From contig CADEFM010000010.1 in assembly GCA_902826605.1 (NCBI GenBank), positions 1 through 62,278 of the forward strand: 62,278 nucleotides of DNA, in the 5' to 3' direction. Origin of the DNA: an uncultured Acidobacteriota bacterium. Lineage in GTDB: Bacteria > Acidobacteriota > Terriglobia > Bryobacterales > Bryobacteraceae. Positions within the stretch are counted from its first letter, which is position 1; each line of letters begins with the position of its first letter. Below are positions 36,633 through 45,847 of this stretch, piece after piece. Under the pieces are notes generated by a model. The model ran no database searches. It was given only the letters and a program-made list of their open reading frames with translations, and was not told the origin of the DNA. Made by a program: the position numbers and the translations under genes.

Positions 36633-36659
36633 TTCAAATTCAACTCGCAGGAGAAAATC

Positions 36660-37400
36660 ATGGTCTTACAGTTGCAGGTATGGGCGTTCATGCTTCTTCA
36701 GGAGGGCGGCGGAGTCAACTTCGATCCGCGCTCCATGTGGAACCAGATGGGTTGGTTGGCCAAAGCCGTCGTTATTGTTCTGTTCATTATGTCGGCATGG
36801 TCCATCGGTGTGATGATTGACCGCTTGCTCGCCTATAGTGCGGCGCGCACGCAGTCCCGGCAGTTTGCTCCGGCCGTGGCCGGCGCGCTGCGTGAAGGTA
36901 AGCTGGATGATGCGATCAAGATCGCGGACCGTTATGGCAAGAGCCATTTGGCCAAGGTCGTCGTCGCCGGGCTGCAGGAGTTCCGGGCCCACCAGATGAG
37001 CAATGAGATTTCCGGTGAGGAGATCGAAGCTTCCAAGCGCGCTCTCGAACGCGCCGAAGCCATTGTGCACGCCGAACTGAAGCGCGGCGTGTCGAGCCTT
37101 GCCACCATCGGTTCCACCGGCCCGTTCGTTGGTCTGTTCGGAACAGTGGTCGGCATCATCAACGCGTTCAAGGGCATTTCCACGGAAAAGTCCACCGGTT
37201 TGGGCGCCGTTGCCGGCGGTATTTCCGAAGCCCTGGTGACCACCGCCGTCGGTTTGTTCGTCGCGATTCCGGCCGTCTGGATGTACAACTACTTCAGCGG
37301 CAGAATTGAAGCGTTCGACACGGAAATGGGCAATTCCAGTTCCGAACTTGTCGACTACTTCATTAAGCGCGTGGGCAACCGGACCGCCGCTGGAAAGTAG
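36660..37400 (+). CDS. exbB: ExbB/TolQ/MotA proton channel protein
   Basis: 246 aa with GGAG before the start. Three helices: WLAKAVVIVLFIMSAWSIGVMIDRLL, then SSLATIGSTGPFVGLFGTVVGIINAF, then GGISEALVTTAVGLFVAIPAVWMYNYF (each a segment). The second and third are the proton-path helices. It forms the pentameric motor that energises TonB. Confidence 0.92.
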   Translation: MVLQLQVWAFMLLQEGGGVNFDPRSMWNQMGWLAKAVVIVLFIMSAWSIGVMIDRLLAYSAARTQSRQFAPAVAGALREGKLDDAIKIADRYGKSHLAKVVVAGLQEFRAHQMSNEISGEEIEASKRALERAEAIVHAELKRGVSSLATIGSTGPFVGLFGTVVGIINAFKGISTEKSTGLGAVAGGISEALVTTAVGLFVAIPAVWMYNYFSGRIEAFDTEMGNSSSELVDYFIKRVGNRTAAGK

Positions 37401-37424
37401 CGTACTGCCGCGAGTTGAATCCTG

Positions 37425-37450
37425 GCGCGCCCCGGTTCACCGGGGCGCGC
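37425..37450 (+). promoter_or_regulatory. intercistronic hairpin exbB-exbD
   Basis: A perfect 11-bp GC stem GCGCGCCCCGG/CCGGGGCGCGC with a TTCA loop follows exbB, with no T-run. It is the second such hairpin in this operon, probably for mRNA processing or partial attenuation between motor subunits. Confidence 0.55.
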
Positions 37451-37531
37451 TGACGGACTCGCCTGCGGCTTGTGGTAAGTGCAGGGCGGGGCCGCCCGCC
37501 ATGGCGAAAATCTGTTGGCGAGGAGTTTGTT

Positions 37532-37978
37532 ATGAAAGCACCCAAAGCGCCGGACGTTACTTCGGATATCAACGTCACACCGATGGTGGATGTGATGCTC
37601 GTGCTGCTGATCATTTTCATGGTCATCACGCCCATGTTGACCAAAGGCGTGAACGTGGATATGGCGAAAACAAGGAACCCCATCGCCATGAAGGACGCCG
37701 ATAAGGAGGATGCCATTTTGGTGGCTATCACCCGTAACGGCCAGATCTTCTTGAGCCCCGGCAACAAGCAGATTACGACAGAGGAACTGGCTCCGAAGAT
37801 TCGCGATCTGCAAACCAATAAACTCGATAAGACGGTATATGTGAAGGCGGATGCCCGCGCCAAATACGAGCGCGTCACCGACGTGGTGGATACGCTGCGC
37901 AGCGCCGGCGTCGATCAATTGGGTCTTATTACGGAACAAGTGGCGCAAGATCGACCGGTACGCCCCGCTGGGCAGTAA
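37532..37978 (+). CDS. exbD: ExbD/TolR biopolymer transport protein (first copy)
   Basis: 148 aa from MKAPKAPDVTSD, with AGGAG 7 nt upstream. DINVTPMVDVMLVLLIIFMVITPM holds the single helix and its conserved Asp. A periplasmic domain follows with VYVKADARAKYERVTDVVDTLRSAG (segments). It partners ExbB. Two unlike ExbD copies in tandem suggest a heterodimer. Confidence 0.92.
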   Translation: MKAPKAPDVTSDINVTPMVDVMLVLLIIFMVITPMLTKGVNVDMAKTRNPIAMKDADKEDAILVAITRNGQIFLSPGNKQITTEELAPKIRDLQTNKLDKTVYVKADARAKYERVTDVVDTLRSAGVDQLGLITEQVAQDRPVRPAGQ

Positions 37979-38010
37979 ACGTTCCAAAGGTTTTTTAAGG
38001 AGATACTCAT

Positions 38011-38442
38011 ATGTCCATGGCAGTTGGCGGTGGTGGTGGCGGCCCAAAGGCCGAGATCAACATGACGCCTTTGATTGACGTACTCTTGGTGTTGCTCATC
38101 ATTTTCATGGTGATCACGCCTTTGACGCCGCACGGACTGGAAGCGCTGGCGCCTCAGCCGCCTCCGCCGAATCAGCCACCTCCGCCTCCCAATCAGGACC
38201 GCACCGTGGTGATTGTGATCGAGAAGGACCGGTCGATTAAGCTCAACCAGGACCCCATCGAAGAGTCCCAGCTGGGTGCGCGCCTGACGGACGTGTTCAA
38301 GACTCGCGCGGAACGCGTTGTGTTTGTAAAAGGCGATCCCGATCTCGATTTCCAGACGGTTGCCCGGGCGATTGACATTGCCAAAGGCGCCGCCATTGAC
38401 AAGATCGGCTTGATGACGCCCAAGGCGGAGTTAGGACAATGA
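38011..38442 (+). CDS. exbD: ExbD/TolR biopolymer transport protein (second copy)
   Basis: 143 aa, with AAGGAG before the ATG. It begins with a Gly run (AVGGGGGGPKAEINMTPLID), then the helix VLLVLLIIFMVITPLTP. A proline-rich linker (PPPPNQPPPPPN) separates the helix from the periplasmic domain; the first copy lacks this linker. Confidence 0.92.
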   Translation: MSMAVGGGGGGPKAEINMTPLIDVLLVLLIIFMVITPLTPHGLEALAPQPPPPNQPPPPPNQDRTVVIVIEKDRSIKLNQDPIEESQLGARLTDVFKTRAERVVFVKGDPDLDFQTVARAIDIAKGAAIDKIGLMTPKAELGQ

Positions 38443-38514
38443 AGCAGGTGCTGGCGGGGCGGCGGTAGCGACACCGTCGGAGGCCCCGGCAAAGCTTGAA
38501 AGGACGAATTCTTT

Positions 38515-39357
38515 ATGCTGAATCTACGATTGCCGGGCGCTCTGCTGGTGGTAAGCACGCTGGCCTTTTTCGGCACGGGATGCCAAAAGCTGAAATCCCG
38601 GGACGATATCAATAAGGGCGTCAGCGCATTCCGCAACGCCAAATACAGCGAGGCGGTCGGCTTTTTTCAGGAAGCCATCGAACTGGATCCGACCAGTCCG
38701 AACGCGCGTGTGTATCTGGCCACTGCGTACATGATGCAGTGGATCCCGGGTGCGACATCTCCCGAGAACGAAGACCTGGCGAAGAAGGCCCGCGATGAGT
38801 TCAATAGGGTGCTTGAAATCAACGCCAATGAAACCACTGCTTTGGCGTCGCTCGCGTCGCTTGCCTATAACGAGGCGGATGCGCTGCCCACGGAACAAAA
38901 GATGGTGAAGCTGGATGAAGCTGCCAGCTGGTATAACAAGCTGATTGCGGCGGACGCCAATAGCCGCGACGGTTACTACAGCCTGGGTGCCATCGCGCAG
39001 AAGAAGTTCTATCCCGCCCTCATGACGGCGCGGGTCGAGATGAACATGAAGCCGGAAGAGCCCGGGCCGCTGAAGGACAAGAAGGTGAAGGACGCGTTGA
39101 AGGTGCAGTATGGCCCCATCCTGGAAGATGGCATCGCGAAGCTGCAGAAGGCGCTCGAGATTGACCCGGAATACGACGACGCCATGGCGTATATGAACCT
39201 GCTGGTGCGCGAACGCGCCGATCTGGCCGACGATAAGGACGCCTACAAAGCGCAGGTTGAGGAAGCGGATAAGTGGCTCCAGAAGGCCCTCGACACCAAG
39301 AAGATCAAGCAAGAACGCTTGGAGAAGAAGACCGGAGGCGGAATCGTCCAGGAGTAG
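38515..39357 (+). CDS. TPR lipoprotein of the TonB operon
   Basis: 280 aa with AAAGGA upstream. Signal and lipobox: LLVVSTLAFFGTGC with Cys23. TPR-like pairs follow: DDINKGVSAFRNAKYSEAVGFFQEAIELDPTS (segments), then ANARVYLATAY and GIAKLQKALEIDPEYDDAMAYMNLL. It is the last member of the tonB-exbB-exbD-exbD unit, a layout common in Acidobacteria. It may help anchor or organise the energy-transduction complex. Confidence 0.82.
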   Translation: MLNLRLPGALLVVSTLAFFGTGCQKLKSRDDINKGVSAFRNAKYSEAVGFFQEAIELDPTSPNARVYLATAYMMQWIPGATSPENEDLAKKARDEFNRVLEINANETTALASLASLAYNEADALPTEQKMVKLDEAASWYNKLIAADANSRDGYYSLGAIAQKKFYPALMTARVEMNMKPEEPGPLKDKKVKDALKVQYGPILEDGIAKLQKALEIDPEYDDAMAYMNLLVRERADLADDKDAYKAQVEEADKWLQKALDTKKIKQERLEKKTGGGIVQE

Positions 39358-40517
39358 TCTCCCGCTGGATCCCCGCCGCCAGACTTCTTGATCTGGTACA
39401 AAATACGGCGCCGTTCCTATTCGACAGGGACGGCGCTTTCTTGTCCGCGCAGATCCTGGCTTCCTCCGGAGGCGAGTACCTGGTCCGTCTGCGTGGCGCG
39501 GCTCTCAACCCGCCGGAAGGTCCTGGCCCGCTCGAATATTTCCAGATCTGCCTGGCCGCCCATTTTGCCACGGTGGCGACCTATGTTCCCACCGATGTCG
39601 ACACCAAGATCCGCGGCATCCTGTGGCGCGAAACGCGGGACCGCGAAGTGCTGCGCGCCATGTGTGATTATGCTTTGGAAGCGGCGGACTGGGACCTATC
39701 TCCGGTATCCAGAAGAATCGTCCCGGTAGAGGGAATCGGGAAGATCAGCGGTCATAACGGCGAGTGGCTCAGCGTAATTGCGGGAGCGCACGGGCGGTTT
39801 CTGGCCCTGGGTGAGGCTGACTACGCCGATAAAACGGCGTTTGCGATTGACGCCGAACTGGACCGGGAGGCTCGCGGGTGGCGTGCCGCTCTGGCCACGC
39901 CTGGCGCGGAACTGGACGCTTTGCGTCTGGCGGCGATACTCACCCATAACTGTGGAGACATCGATCAGGCCGTCAGTTTTTGGCCCAAAGGAGAAATCCA
40001 TTCCGCGTCACGCGCCCGTTTCCACCGGCTGGCGCATGAGAATCGCACGCCGTACGGAGGAGCGTTCCAGCGCGCGGCGCGGCTGTACAACACCGCTATG
40101 GCCGCCGAGGGGCATCGTAACTACCCTCTGCGCGCGGTTCGGGGACTCCGGCGACGTTCCGACCTGCTGCTTCCCCTGGCGCCGTTCCTCGACGACTGGG
40201 GGGCTCTATTGGCCTCCCACGCGGCACTTACGGCTGAAGACCGGGTGGAGGTCCTTTCCGCGCTGGTGTCCGGGTGTGGCAAGGTGCCGAATCAAGCGGG
40301 CTATCAGCGTGCGCTGGCTGGTTTCGTAGCGACGTCGCAACAAGCGTTTGACGCGGCGGCGGATCGCCTTTCCGCGCCTCTCAAGCGTGACTTAAAGTCC
40401 TTGCGGAAGCAGATCGATATACCGCGCATTTCTTTCGAGTCGGCTTTCCGGAAACGCGTCACGGCCCTGGCCGGAAGCGCCAGGCACGGCGTCCGCGAGG
40501 GCGGTCCGGTACACTGA
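39273..40517 (+). CDS. conserved-looking hypothetical protein, start uncertain
   Basis: Up to 414 aa. The first ATG in frame overlaps the TPR gene by 85 nt and gives an implausible charged leader. Protein-like sequence begins near WIPAARLLDLVQN (from about 39366), where only non-ATG starts are available (for example CTG at 39393). The body is helical, with FLFDRDGAFLSAQILASSGGEYL and LRLAAILTHNCGDIDQAVSFW. I do not recognise it. It ends 7 bp before rel. Confidence 0.55.
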   Translation: MAPEGPRHQEDQARTLGEEDRRRNRPGVVSRWIPAARLLDLVQNTAPFLFDRDGAFLSAQILASSGGEYLVRLRGAALNPPEGPGPLEYFQICLAAHFATVATYVPTDVDTKIRGILWRETRDREVLRAMCDYALEAADWDLSPVSRRIVPVEGIGKISGHNGEWLSVIAGAHGRFLALGEADYADKTAFAIDAELDREARGWRAALATPGAELDALRLAAILTHNCGDIDQAVSFWPKGEIHSASRARFHRLAHENRTPYGGAFQRAARLYNTAMAAEGHRNYPLRAVRGLRRRSDLLLPLAPFLDDWGALLASHAALTAEDRVEVLSALVSGCGKVPNQAGYQRALAGFVATSQQAFDAAADRLSAPLKRDLKSLRKQIDIPRISFESAFRKRVTALAGSARHGVREGGPVH

Positions 40518-40524
40518 AGGTGAG

Positions 40525-42780
40525 ATGGCTGACGCCCAGGCCGTGACGACCCCGCCTCCGTCGGCGCCTTTAGAGGCTGCCGCCGTTGGCCTCCACGAAG
40601 CCGGATCCGTGGATGCCCTCTACCGGGAGTTGGAAGCGAGTGTCCGCGAACGCCGCCCGAACGAGGATCTGGAGCCGTTGCGCAAAGCCTTCCAGTTCGC
40701 GGCAGACCGCCATCGCGCCCAGAAGCGTGCCACCGGCGAGCCTTTCATGATGCACCCGGTCCAGGTGACGCAGCAGCTGGCCAGCATGAACATGGACATG
40801 GTCTGCCTGCAAACGGGCCTGCTGCACGACGTGGTGGAAGACACAGCTGCCACTATCGCCGAAGTAAAACGCGAGTTCGGAGACGAAGTGGCGCGTTGCG
40901 TGGACGGCGTCACCAAGCTGAGCAAATTGAATCTTGCGAACCGCGAGGAGCGCCAGGCCGAGAGCGTCCGCAAGATGCTGCTGGCCATGGTCAACGACAT
41001 TCGCGTCATCATGGTCAAGCTGGCGGACCGGCTGCACAACATGCGCACGCTGGACGCTCTGTCGCGCGAAAAGCAGGAACGTATTTCGACGGAGACGCTG
41101 GAGATTTACGCACCCATCGCCAACCGGTTGGGCATGGGAAAGATTCGCGGAGAATTGGAGGATCTGGCTTTCCGTTACTTGGAGCCGGAAGCTTCCGCGG
41201 GCCTCCTCAAGGAGTTCGCCGCGCAGCATGATGCCAATGAGGCGTTTCTGAAGGAAATCCGGCACACCGTGGAGGTGCTGCTGGCGCGCGAGGGGATTCC
41301 GGCCCGCGTCGATGGCCGCCTGAAGCGGGCCTATTCGGTATTTCAGAAGCTGCGACGGCAGAAGATCACGCTCGATCAGGTTTACGATCTGCTGGCGGTG
41401 CGCATCATCACGGACTCCGTGAAGAACTGCTACGCCGCGCTCGGCGTTATTCACAACGAGTGGCATCCGATTCCAGGACGCATCAAAGACTTCATCGCGA
41501 TTCCACGGCCGAACCTGTATCAATCCCTGCATACCTCCGTGATGGGTCCGGGAGGCCGCCATTTCGAATTGCAGATCCGCACGGAAGAGATGCACCGCGT
41601 GGCCGAAGATGGCATCGCCGCGCACTGGAAGTATAAAGAAGGCCGGCGCGGGCCGGGCCAAGACGATCAGAGGGTAGCGTGGCTGCGGCAACTGGTGGAT
41701 TGGCAGCGTGAAATGCGCGATCCCGGCGAGTTCATGTCCACCCTCAAGGTGGACTTGTACCCGGAAGAGGTCTACACCTTCACGCCCAAAGGCCGCGTAA
41801 TTGTTCTGCCGCGCGACGCCACACCCATTGACTTCGCTTACGCGATTCACTCCGACATCGGCAATCGCTGTACCGGCGCGAAGGTCAACGGGCGGATCGT
41901 TCAATTGAAATACGCTCTGCGGAACGGCGACGTGGTGGAAATTCTAACCACCACCGGACATCTGCCGAGCAAGGACTGGCTGTCCATCGTCAAGACAACG
42001 CGCGCGCGGCAGAAAATCAAGCACGTCATTAACACTACCGAGCGCGTGAAGGCAGTGGAAATTGGGCAGAAGTATCTGGAGCGCGAAGCCCGCCGCTTCG
42101 GTGTCTCGCTCGGCCGAGTGACGGGAGCGCAGATGGATGCGGTCACCGCCGACTACGGATGCAGCAAGATGGAAGATCTGTACGCCGCGTTGGGCTACGG
42201 CAAGTATTCGGCGCGCCAGGTACTGCAGAAGCTTGCCCCGGAAATTGTGGGCCCGGAGACGGCTGAGCCAGTGTCGCCCACGGCCCCCACCTCAGCCCCT
42301 GCCGCGCCCGGCAAAGGGGAGCAGGACCTGGTGATCCGGGTGAAGGGCGCCGACGAGTTGCTGGTATATCGCGCCAAATGCTGCAACCCGATTCGCGGAG
42401 AGACCATAGTCGGGTACGTAACGCGCGGCAAGGGGGTGGCCGTGCATTCCGTGAAATGTACCAACGTTCAAAATCTGTTGTACGAACCCGAGCGCAAAAT
42501 TGAAGTGGAATGGGCGCGCAGTGCATCAGAGGTGTTCCTGGTGAAACTTCTTGTGTCCACGGAGGACCGGCCTGGAATTTTGAATCAATTGACCAGCGTG
42601 CTGTTTCACGAACAAACCAACATCCGAAGCCTGGAAGCTCGCAGTGATGAAGAAAAGGGGACGGACAGCGCGATCATCGATATCACGATCGAAGTCCGCG
42701 ACAAGAAGCAATTGGAGCGCTTGGTCTCCGCACTGCGCCGCATTTCAGGAATCCGTGATGTCGAAAGAGCCAATCCTTGA
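40525..42780 (+). CDS. rel: bifunctional (p)ppGpp synthetase/hydrolase Rel
   Basis: 751 aa. The HD hydrolase is intact: MMHPVQVTQQLA and HDVVEDT (H101, D102). The synthetase region has GRLKRAYSVFQKL, YDLLAVRIITD and HFELQIRTEEMHRVAEDGIAAHW (segments). TGS (VIVLPRDATPIDFAYAIHSDIGN), a zinc-finger-like CCNPIRGE and a C-terminal ACT follow. It makes and degrades the alarmone in starvation, probably as the only long RSH of the cell. Confidence 0.95.
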   Translation: MADAQAVTTPPPSAPLEAAAVGLHEAGSVDALYRELEASVRERRPNEDLEPLRKAFQFAADRHRAQKRATGEPFMMHPVQVTQQLASMNMDMVCLQTGLLHDVVEDTAATIAEVKREFGDEVARCVDGVTKLSKLNLANREERQAESVRKMLLAMVNDIRVIMVKLADRLHNMRTLDALSREKQERISTETLEIYAPIANRLGMGKIRGELEDLAFRYLEPEASAGLLKEFAAQHDANEAFLKEIRHTVEVLLAREGIPARVDGRLKRAYSVFQKLRRQKITLDQVYDLLAVRIITDSVKNCYAALGVIHNEWHPIPGRIKDFIAIPRPNLYQSLHTSVMGPGGRHFELQIRTEEMHRVAEDGIAAHWKYKEGRRGPGQDDQRVAWLRQLVDWQREMRDPGEFMSTLKVDLYPEEVYTFTPKGRVIVLPRDATPIDFAYAIHSDIGNRCTGAKVNGRIVQLKYALRNGDVVEILTTTGHLPSKDWLSIVKTTRARQKIKHVINTTERVKAVEIGQKYLEREARRFGVSLGRVTGAQMDAVTADYGCSKMEDLYAALGYGKYSARQVLQKLAPEIVGPETAEPVSPTAPTSAPAAPGKGEQDLVIRVKGADELLVYRAKCCNPIRGETIVGYVTRGKGVAVHSVKCTNVQNLLYEPERKIEVEWARSASEVFLVKLLVSTEDRPGILNQLTSVLFHEQTNIRSLEARSDEEKGTDSAIIDITIEVRDKKQLERLVSALRRISGIRDVERANP

Positions 42781-43157
42781 ATCCAACCGTACTGCACCAG
42801 GCCGCCGAACCCGAGCACATCGCGATCTCCAAATCCAAGGGCATTAAAATCGATTGGAAAGATGGCCATCACAGCGATTACCTGCTGGGGTATCTGCGCG
42901 ACGAATGCCCGTGCGCTTCTTGTACTGGAGCCCACGGAACGGAACCGCAGAAGACTAACTACGCAGCGGAGGACGCGGCCCCAAAAGACTTGTTCCCGAT
43001 GTTCAAGCCGGCGCTCAAGATGTTAAGCGTCGAGGAAGTGGGCAGCTACGCGATCAAGATTTCCTGGAGCGACGGCCACAATACTGGTATCTATTCCTTT
43101 GATCACTTCCGCAAGATTTGCCCTTGCGAACAATGCAAGGCCGCGCACGGCGGTTAA
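42777..43157 (+). CDS. DUF971 (GBBH-like) protein
   Basis: 126 aa, apparently with a TTG start that overlaps the rel stop by 4 nt. The core is IKIDWKDGHHSDYLLGYLRDECPCASC, with the partner motif KICPCEQCKAAHG. The paired CPCxxC motifs suggest metal binding. The family resembles the N-terminal domain of gamma-butyrobetaine hydroxylase and is sometimes linked to Fe-S proteins. Role unknown. Confidence 0.8.
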   Translation: MNPTVLHQAAEPEHIAISKSKGIKIDWKDGHHSDYLLGYLRDECPCASCTGAHGTEPQKTNYAAEDAAPKDLFPMFKPALKMLSVEEVGSYAIKISWSDGHNTGIYSFDHFRKICPCEQCKAAHGG

Positions 43158-43158
43158 G

Positions 43159-43536
43159 CTACCACGTCATTCGCTGTACACCCTGAACGCGGTCGAAGTG
43201 CTGATCCCGGCTCAGCAAAGGCAAATTGTGCTCCCGGCACAAGGCCGCTATCCAGGCGTCGTTTGCGGGAATGGACTTGCCGGACCGCCGCAATTCCGAG
43301 CGGAGGGCGGCATACTCAAGAGCGGTTTCTTCGCTAATTGCAAGGATACGGAACTCAGATAGATATCTGTCCAGCCAAGATTCGTAGGCGGGCCGGCGAA
43401 CCGAGTGTGTGATGCCGTATCGATACTCGCCCAGCACAATGACGGGGACGACCATCTGGCGCGCCGATCTCACGGCGGCCCCCACCAATGGCACACCATC
43501 CACGAAGGCAGATAGTGCATTCGTGTCCAGAATCAT
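43159..43536 (-). CDS. vapC: PIN-domain toxin VapC
   Basis: 125 aa. Acidic active-site residues of PIN nucleases are in place: MILDTNALSAF (D4), VLGEYRYGI (Glu), IPANDAWIAALC (Asp) and LLSRDQHFDRV (Asp). It is an RNase toxin that overlaps its antitoxin gene by 4 nt. It is convergent with the DUF971 gene and ends 1 bp after it. Confidence 0.9.
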   Translation of the reverse strand: MILDTNALSAFVDGVPLVGAAVRSARQMVVPVIVLGEYRYGITHSVRRPAYESWLDRYLSEFRILAISEETALEYAALRSELRRSGKSIPANDAWIAALCREHNLPLLSRDQHFDRVQGVQRMTW

Positions 43537-43799
43537 AACCGGTCTTCCGGTTCAATTTGTCCAAATTCTTCTTCGATGATTCCATTGATGCGCTCCGTTT
43601 CCCTGTGAAGATGGCGCAGCTTGCCGAAACCCTTCATCCAGGGCTTTGCGGCCGGAGTAGGATCGGCGGTGAGTTTCAGTTCGACTGCCTCCGTGATGAA
43701 TTGGCGCAATGGAATACGCAGTTCGGCGGCCTTTACTTTAGCCTTCTGGAATACGTCGTCTGGGATTTCCAGGGTTGTCTTCACGCTCAATATTCCCAT
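43533..43799 (-). CDS. vapB: VapB-type antitoxin
   Basis: 88 aa. N-terminal ribbon-helix-helix: VKTTLEIPDDVFQKAKVKAAELRIPLRQFITEAVELKL (segments). The C-terminal tail (WMKGFGKLRHLHRETERINGIIEEEF) would thread into the VapC active site. It should neutralise VapC and repress the shared promoter. Confidence 0.85.
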   Translation of the reverse strand: MGILSVKTTLEIPDDVFQKAKVKAAELRIPLRQFITEAVELKLTADPTPAAKPWMKGFGKLRHLHRETERINGIIEEEFGQIEPEDRL

Positions 43800-43819
43800 A
43801 TTTATGGGGAAAGGGCAAT

Positions 43820-44545
43820 TTAGCGGGAAGTGGCTGCCGAGCCGCGGGCCGACAGCAGCAATCGGGTGAGTTCTTCGGGCTGGTCCAGCATTATGTCATG
43901 TCCGCAAGGCATGGTTACGGTCTTCCAGCCCTTCCGCCTGGCTAGCTCGTGGAATTGCGGAAAGGGGGATCCGGCGAATCGAGTGGCCAGGATATGAGTA
44001 ACATTCGTGATCCGGTCAATCGCGCCCGTGAGCGCCATCGGTTGCTCAAAGGTCGCGAGCGGCTGCATCGTGCACTGCCGGTTTACCCACCCCACGTCAG
44101 CGGCATTTACGTTGAAAATTTCGGCTGGGATGGGCGGAACTTTCCAGCCCTCTCCCACACCGCGTGCGAGCAGGAGTTGGCCGTCGCGCTGATCAGGAGG
44201 CAACGTGTCGTGCACATTTTGCCCGTTCTCTAACACGAACGCGTCCACGTATACCAAGGCGCCGATACGGTCCGCCATGCGGTCCGCCACGCCACTGATC
44301 ACACAACCGCCATAGGAATGCCCGCATAGAACCACATCGGTGAGTTCCTCCCATCGGATGAGGTTCGCTACGTCCGCGATATGTGTGTCCAGATTCACTT
44401 GCGGCGAAAGCAAATGGCATCGCTCGCCCACGCCGGTTAGGGTCGGGGTAAAAACATCATGCCCTTGTGCTTGCAGCGCCGTGCGGACTCGCTTCCAGCA
44501 CCAACTGCCGTGCCACGCTCCGTGAACTAGAACGAACGTGCTCAT
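43820..44545 (-). CDS. alpha/beta hydrolase (methylesterase-like)
   Basis: 241 aa. FVLVHGAWHGSWCWKRV opens the fold (oxyanion HG). The nucleophile elbow is LCGHSYGGCV, and the late His is in MPCGHDIMLDQPEELTRLL. The pattern resembles the plant salicylate methylesterase/hydroxynitrile lyase group, which is widespread in bacteria as general esterases. Substrate unknown. It follows pyrC on the same strand by 18 bp but is probably unrelated. Confidence 0.82.
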   Translation of the reverse strand: MSTFVLVHGAWHGSWCWKRVRTALQAQGHDVFTPTLTGVGERCHLLSPQVNLDTHIADVANLIRWEELTDVVLCGHSYGGCVISGVADRMADRIGALVYVDAFVLENGQNVHDTLPPDQRDGQLLLARGVGEGWKVPPIPAEIFNVNAADVGWVNRQCTMQPLATFEQPMALTGAIDRITNVTHILATRFAGSPFPQFHELARRKGWKTVTMPCGHDIMLDQPEELTRLLLSARGSAATSR

Positions 44546-44563
44546 GATTACCTCCGCCCCGCG

Positions 44564-45847
44564 CTACTGATCCATCCGCCAAACGATTTCTCCGGCTACT
44601 ACGGTAGCGCACGGACCTCCCTGAAATGTTTTACCACTGAAGGGGGAATTGTGGCTCTTGGAAAGGGATCTGCTGACATCGTAGGTCCAGCTCCGCGTCG
44701 CGGAGAATATGGTGACATCGCCCGCCGCGCCGGCCGCGAGCGTGCCGCGCTGTATGCCTAATATACGGGCGGGATTTACCGTGAAGAGGGCGATCATCTT
44801 CGGGAGACTGATCCGCCCGGGGTGCACCAGTTGTTCCAGCGCGATACCGAGGGCGGTTTCCAGACCAATGATGCCAAACGGACAGCGCTCGAATTCCTGC
44901 ATCTTTTCGCTGCCCGGGTGCGGAGCGTGGTCGGTGGCGATAGCGTCAATCGCTCCGCTGACCACCCCTTCCAGCACCGCGTTCACGTCGTCTGTTCCGC
45001 GCAAAGGAGGCTTCATTTTGTAGTTGCTGTCGTACGGTTGCATGTCCGCGTCCGCCAGCAAGAGGTGATGAGGGGTGGCTTCGGCGGTCACATTGAGACC
45101 GCGTGCCTTGGCGAAGGCGACCATCTCCACCGAATGCCTTGCCGAGATGTGCGCCACGTGATAACGAGCGCCGGTGACTTCGGCGAGCAGAATATCGCGG
45201 GCTACCATCACATCCTCGGAACATCCGGGAATACCGCGCAAACCCAGCCGCACGGACGTGGAACCCTCGTGCATGTCACCGCCTGCGCTCAGGTGCAGAT
45301 CTTCGCAATGGTTGATTACAGGAATCCCGAAACTGCGCGCGTACTCCATGGCGCGCCGCATCACGCGGGCGTTCATGACAGGGCGTCCGTCATCGGAGAT
45401 GGCGACGGCTCCGGCCGCTCGCATGGAGCCGATGGCGGCAAGGTCTTCTCCGCCGCTACCCTTGGTGATCGCGCCGATGGGAAACACATTGACCACCGCC
45501 CTCCGCCGTGCTTCGTCGACAATGTACCGGGTCACTGTGGCGTTGTCGTTCACCGGCGAGGTGTTGGGCATGGGGCAAATAGAGGTGAACCCGCCTGCAG
45601 CCGCGGCGCGTGCGCCGGATTCTATGGTCTCTGCGTGCTCGAAGCCCGGCTCACGCAAATGCACGTGCATGTCGATGAATCCTGGCGCGACGATCAGACC
45701 CGTCGCGTCGAACACTTCCGCGCCGGCGGCGGTGAGATTCGGGCGTACTTCAACGATGATTCCGTCTCGAATCAGGACATCCGCGATGGCGTCGTGTTCG
45801 GAAGCCGGATCGATGATACGGCCGTTCTTAATGAGCAGCGTTGGCAT
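44564..45847 (-). CDS. pyrC: dihydroorotase (class I)
   Basis: 427 aa. The zinc site DMHVHLREPGFEHAETI, the carbamylated-Lys-type core, INHCEDLHLS, HVAHISAR and AIATDHAPH are intact. It closes the pyrimidine ring from carbamoyl aspartate. Its start overlaps the pyrB end by 20 nt, and the order pyrR-pyrB-pyrC is a classic de novo pyrimidine operon. Confidence 0.94.
   Translation of the reverse strand: MPTLLIKNGRIIDPASEHDAIADVLIRDGIIVEVRPNLTAAGAEVFDATGLIVAPGFIDMHVHLREPGFEHAETIESGARAAAAGGFTSICPMPNTSPVNDNATVTRYIVDEARRRAVVNVFPIGAITKGSGGEDLAAIGSMRAAGAVAISDDGRPVMNARVMRRAMEYARSFGIPVINHCEDLHLSAGGDMHEGSTSVRLGLRGIPGCSEDVMVARDILLAEVTGARYHVAHISARHSVEMVAFAKARGLNVTAEATPHHLLLADADMQPYDSNYKMKPPLRGTDDVNAVLEGVVSGAIDAIATDHAPHPGSEKMQEFERCPFGIIGLETALGIALEQLVHPGRISLPKMIALFTVNPARILGIQRGTLAAGAAGDVTIFSATRSWTYDVSRSLSKSHNSPFSGKTFQGGPCATVVAGEIVWRMDQ

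Noticed and set aside
40570..41904. 444-aa minus-strand ORF opposite rel
   Set aside because: rel has every expected domain on the plus strand; the opposite frame is a GC-driven shadow.
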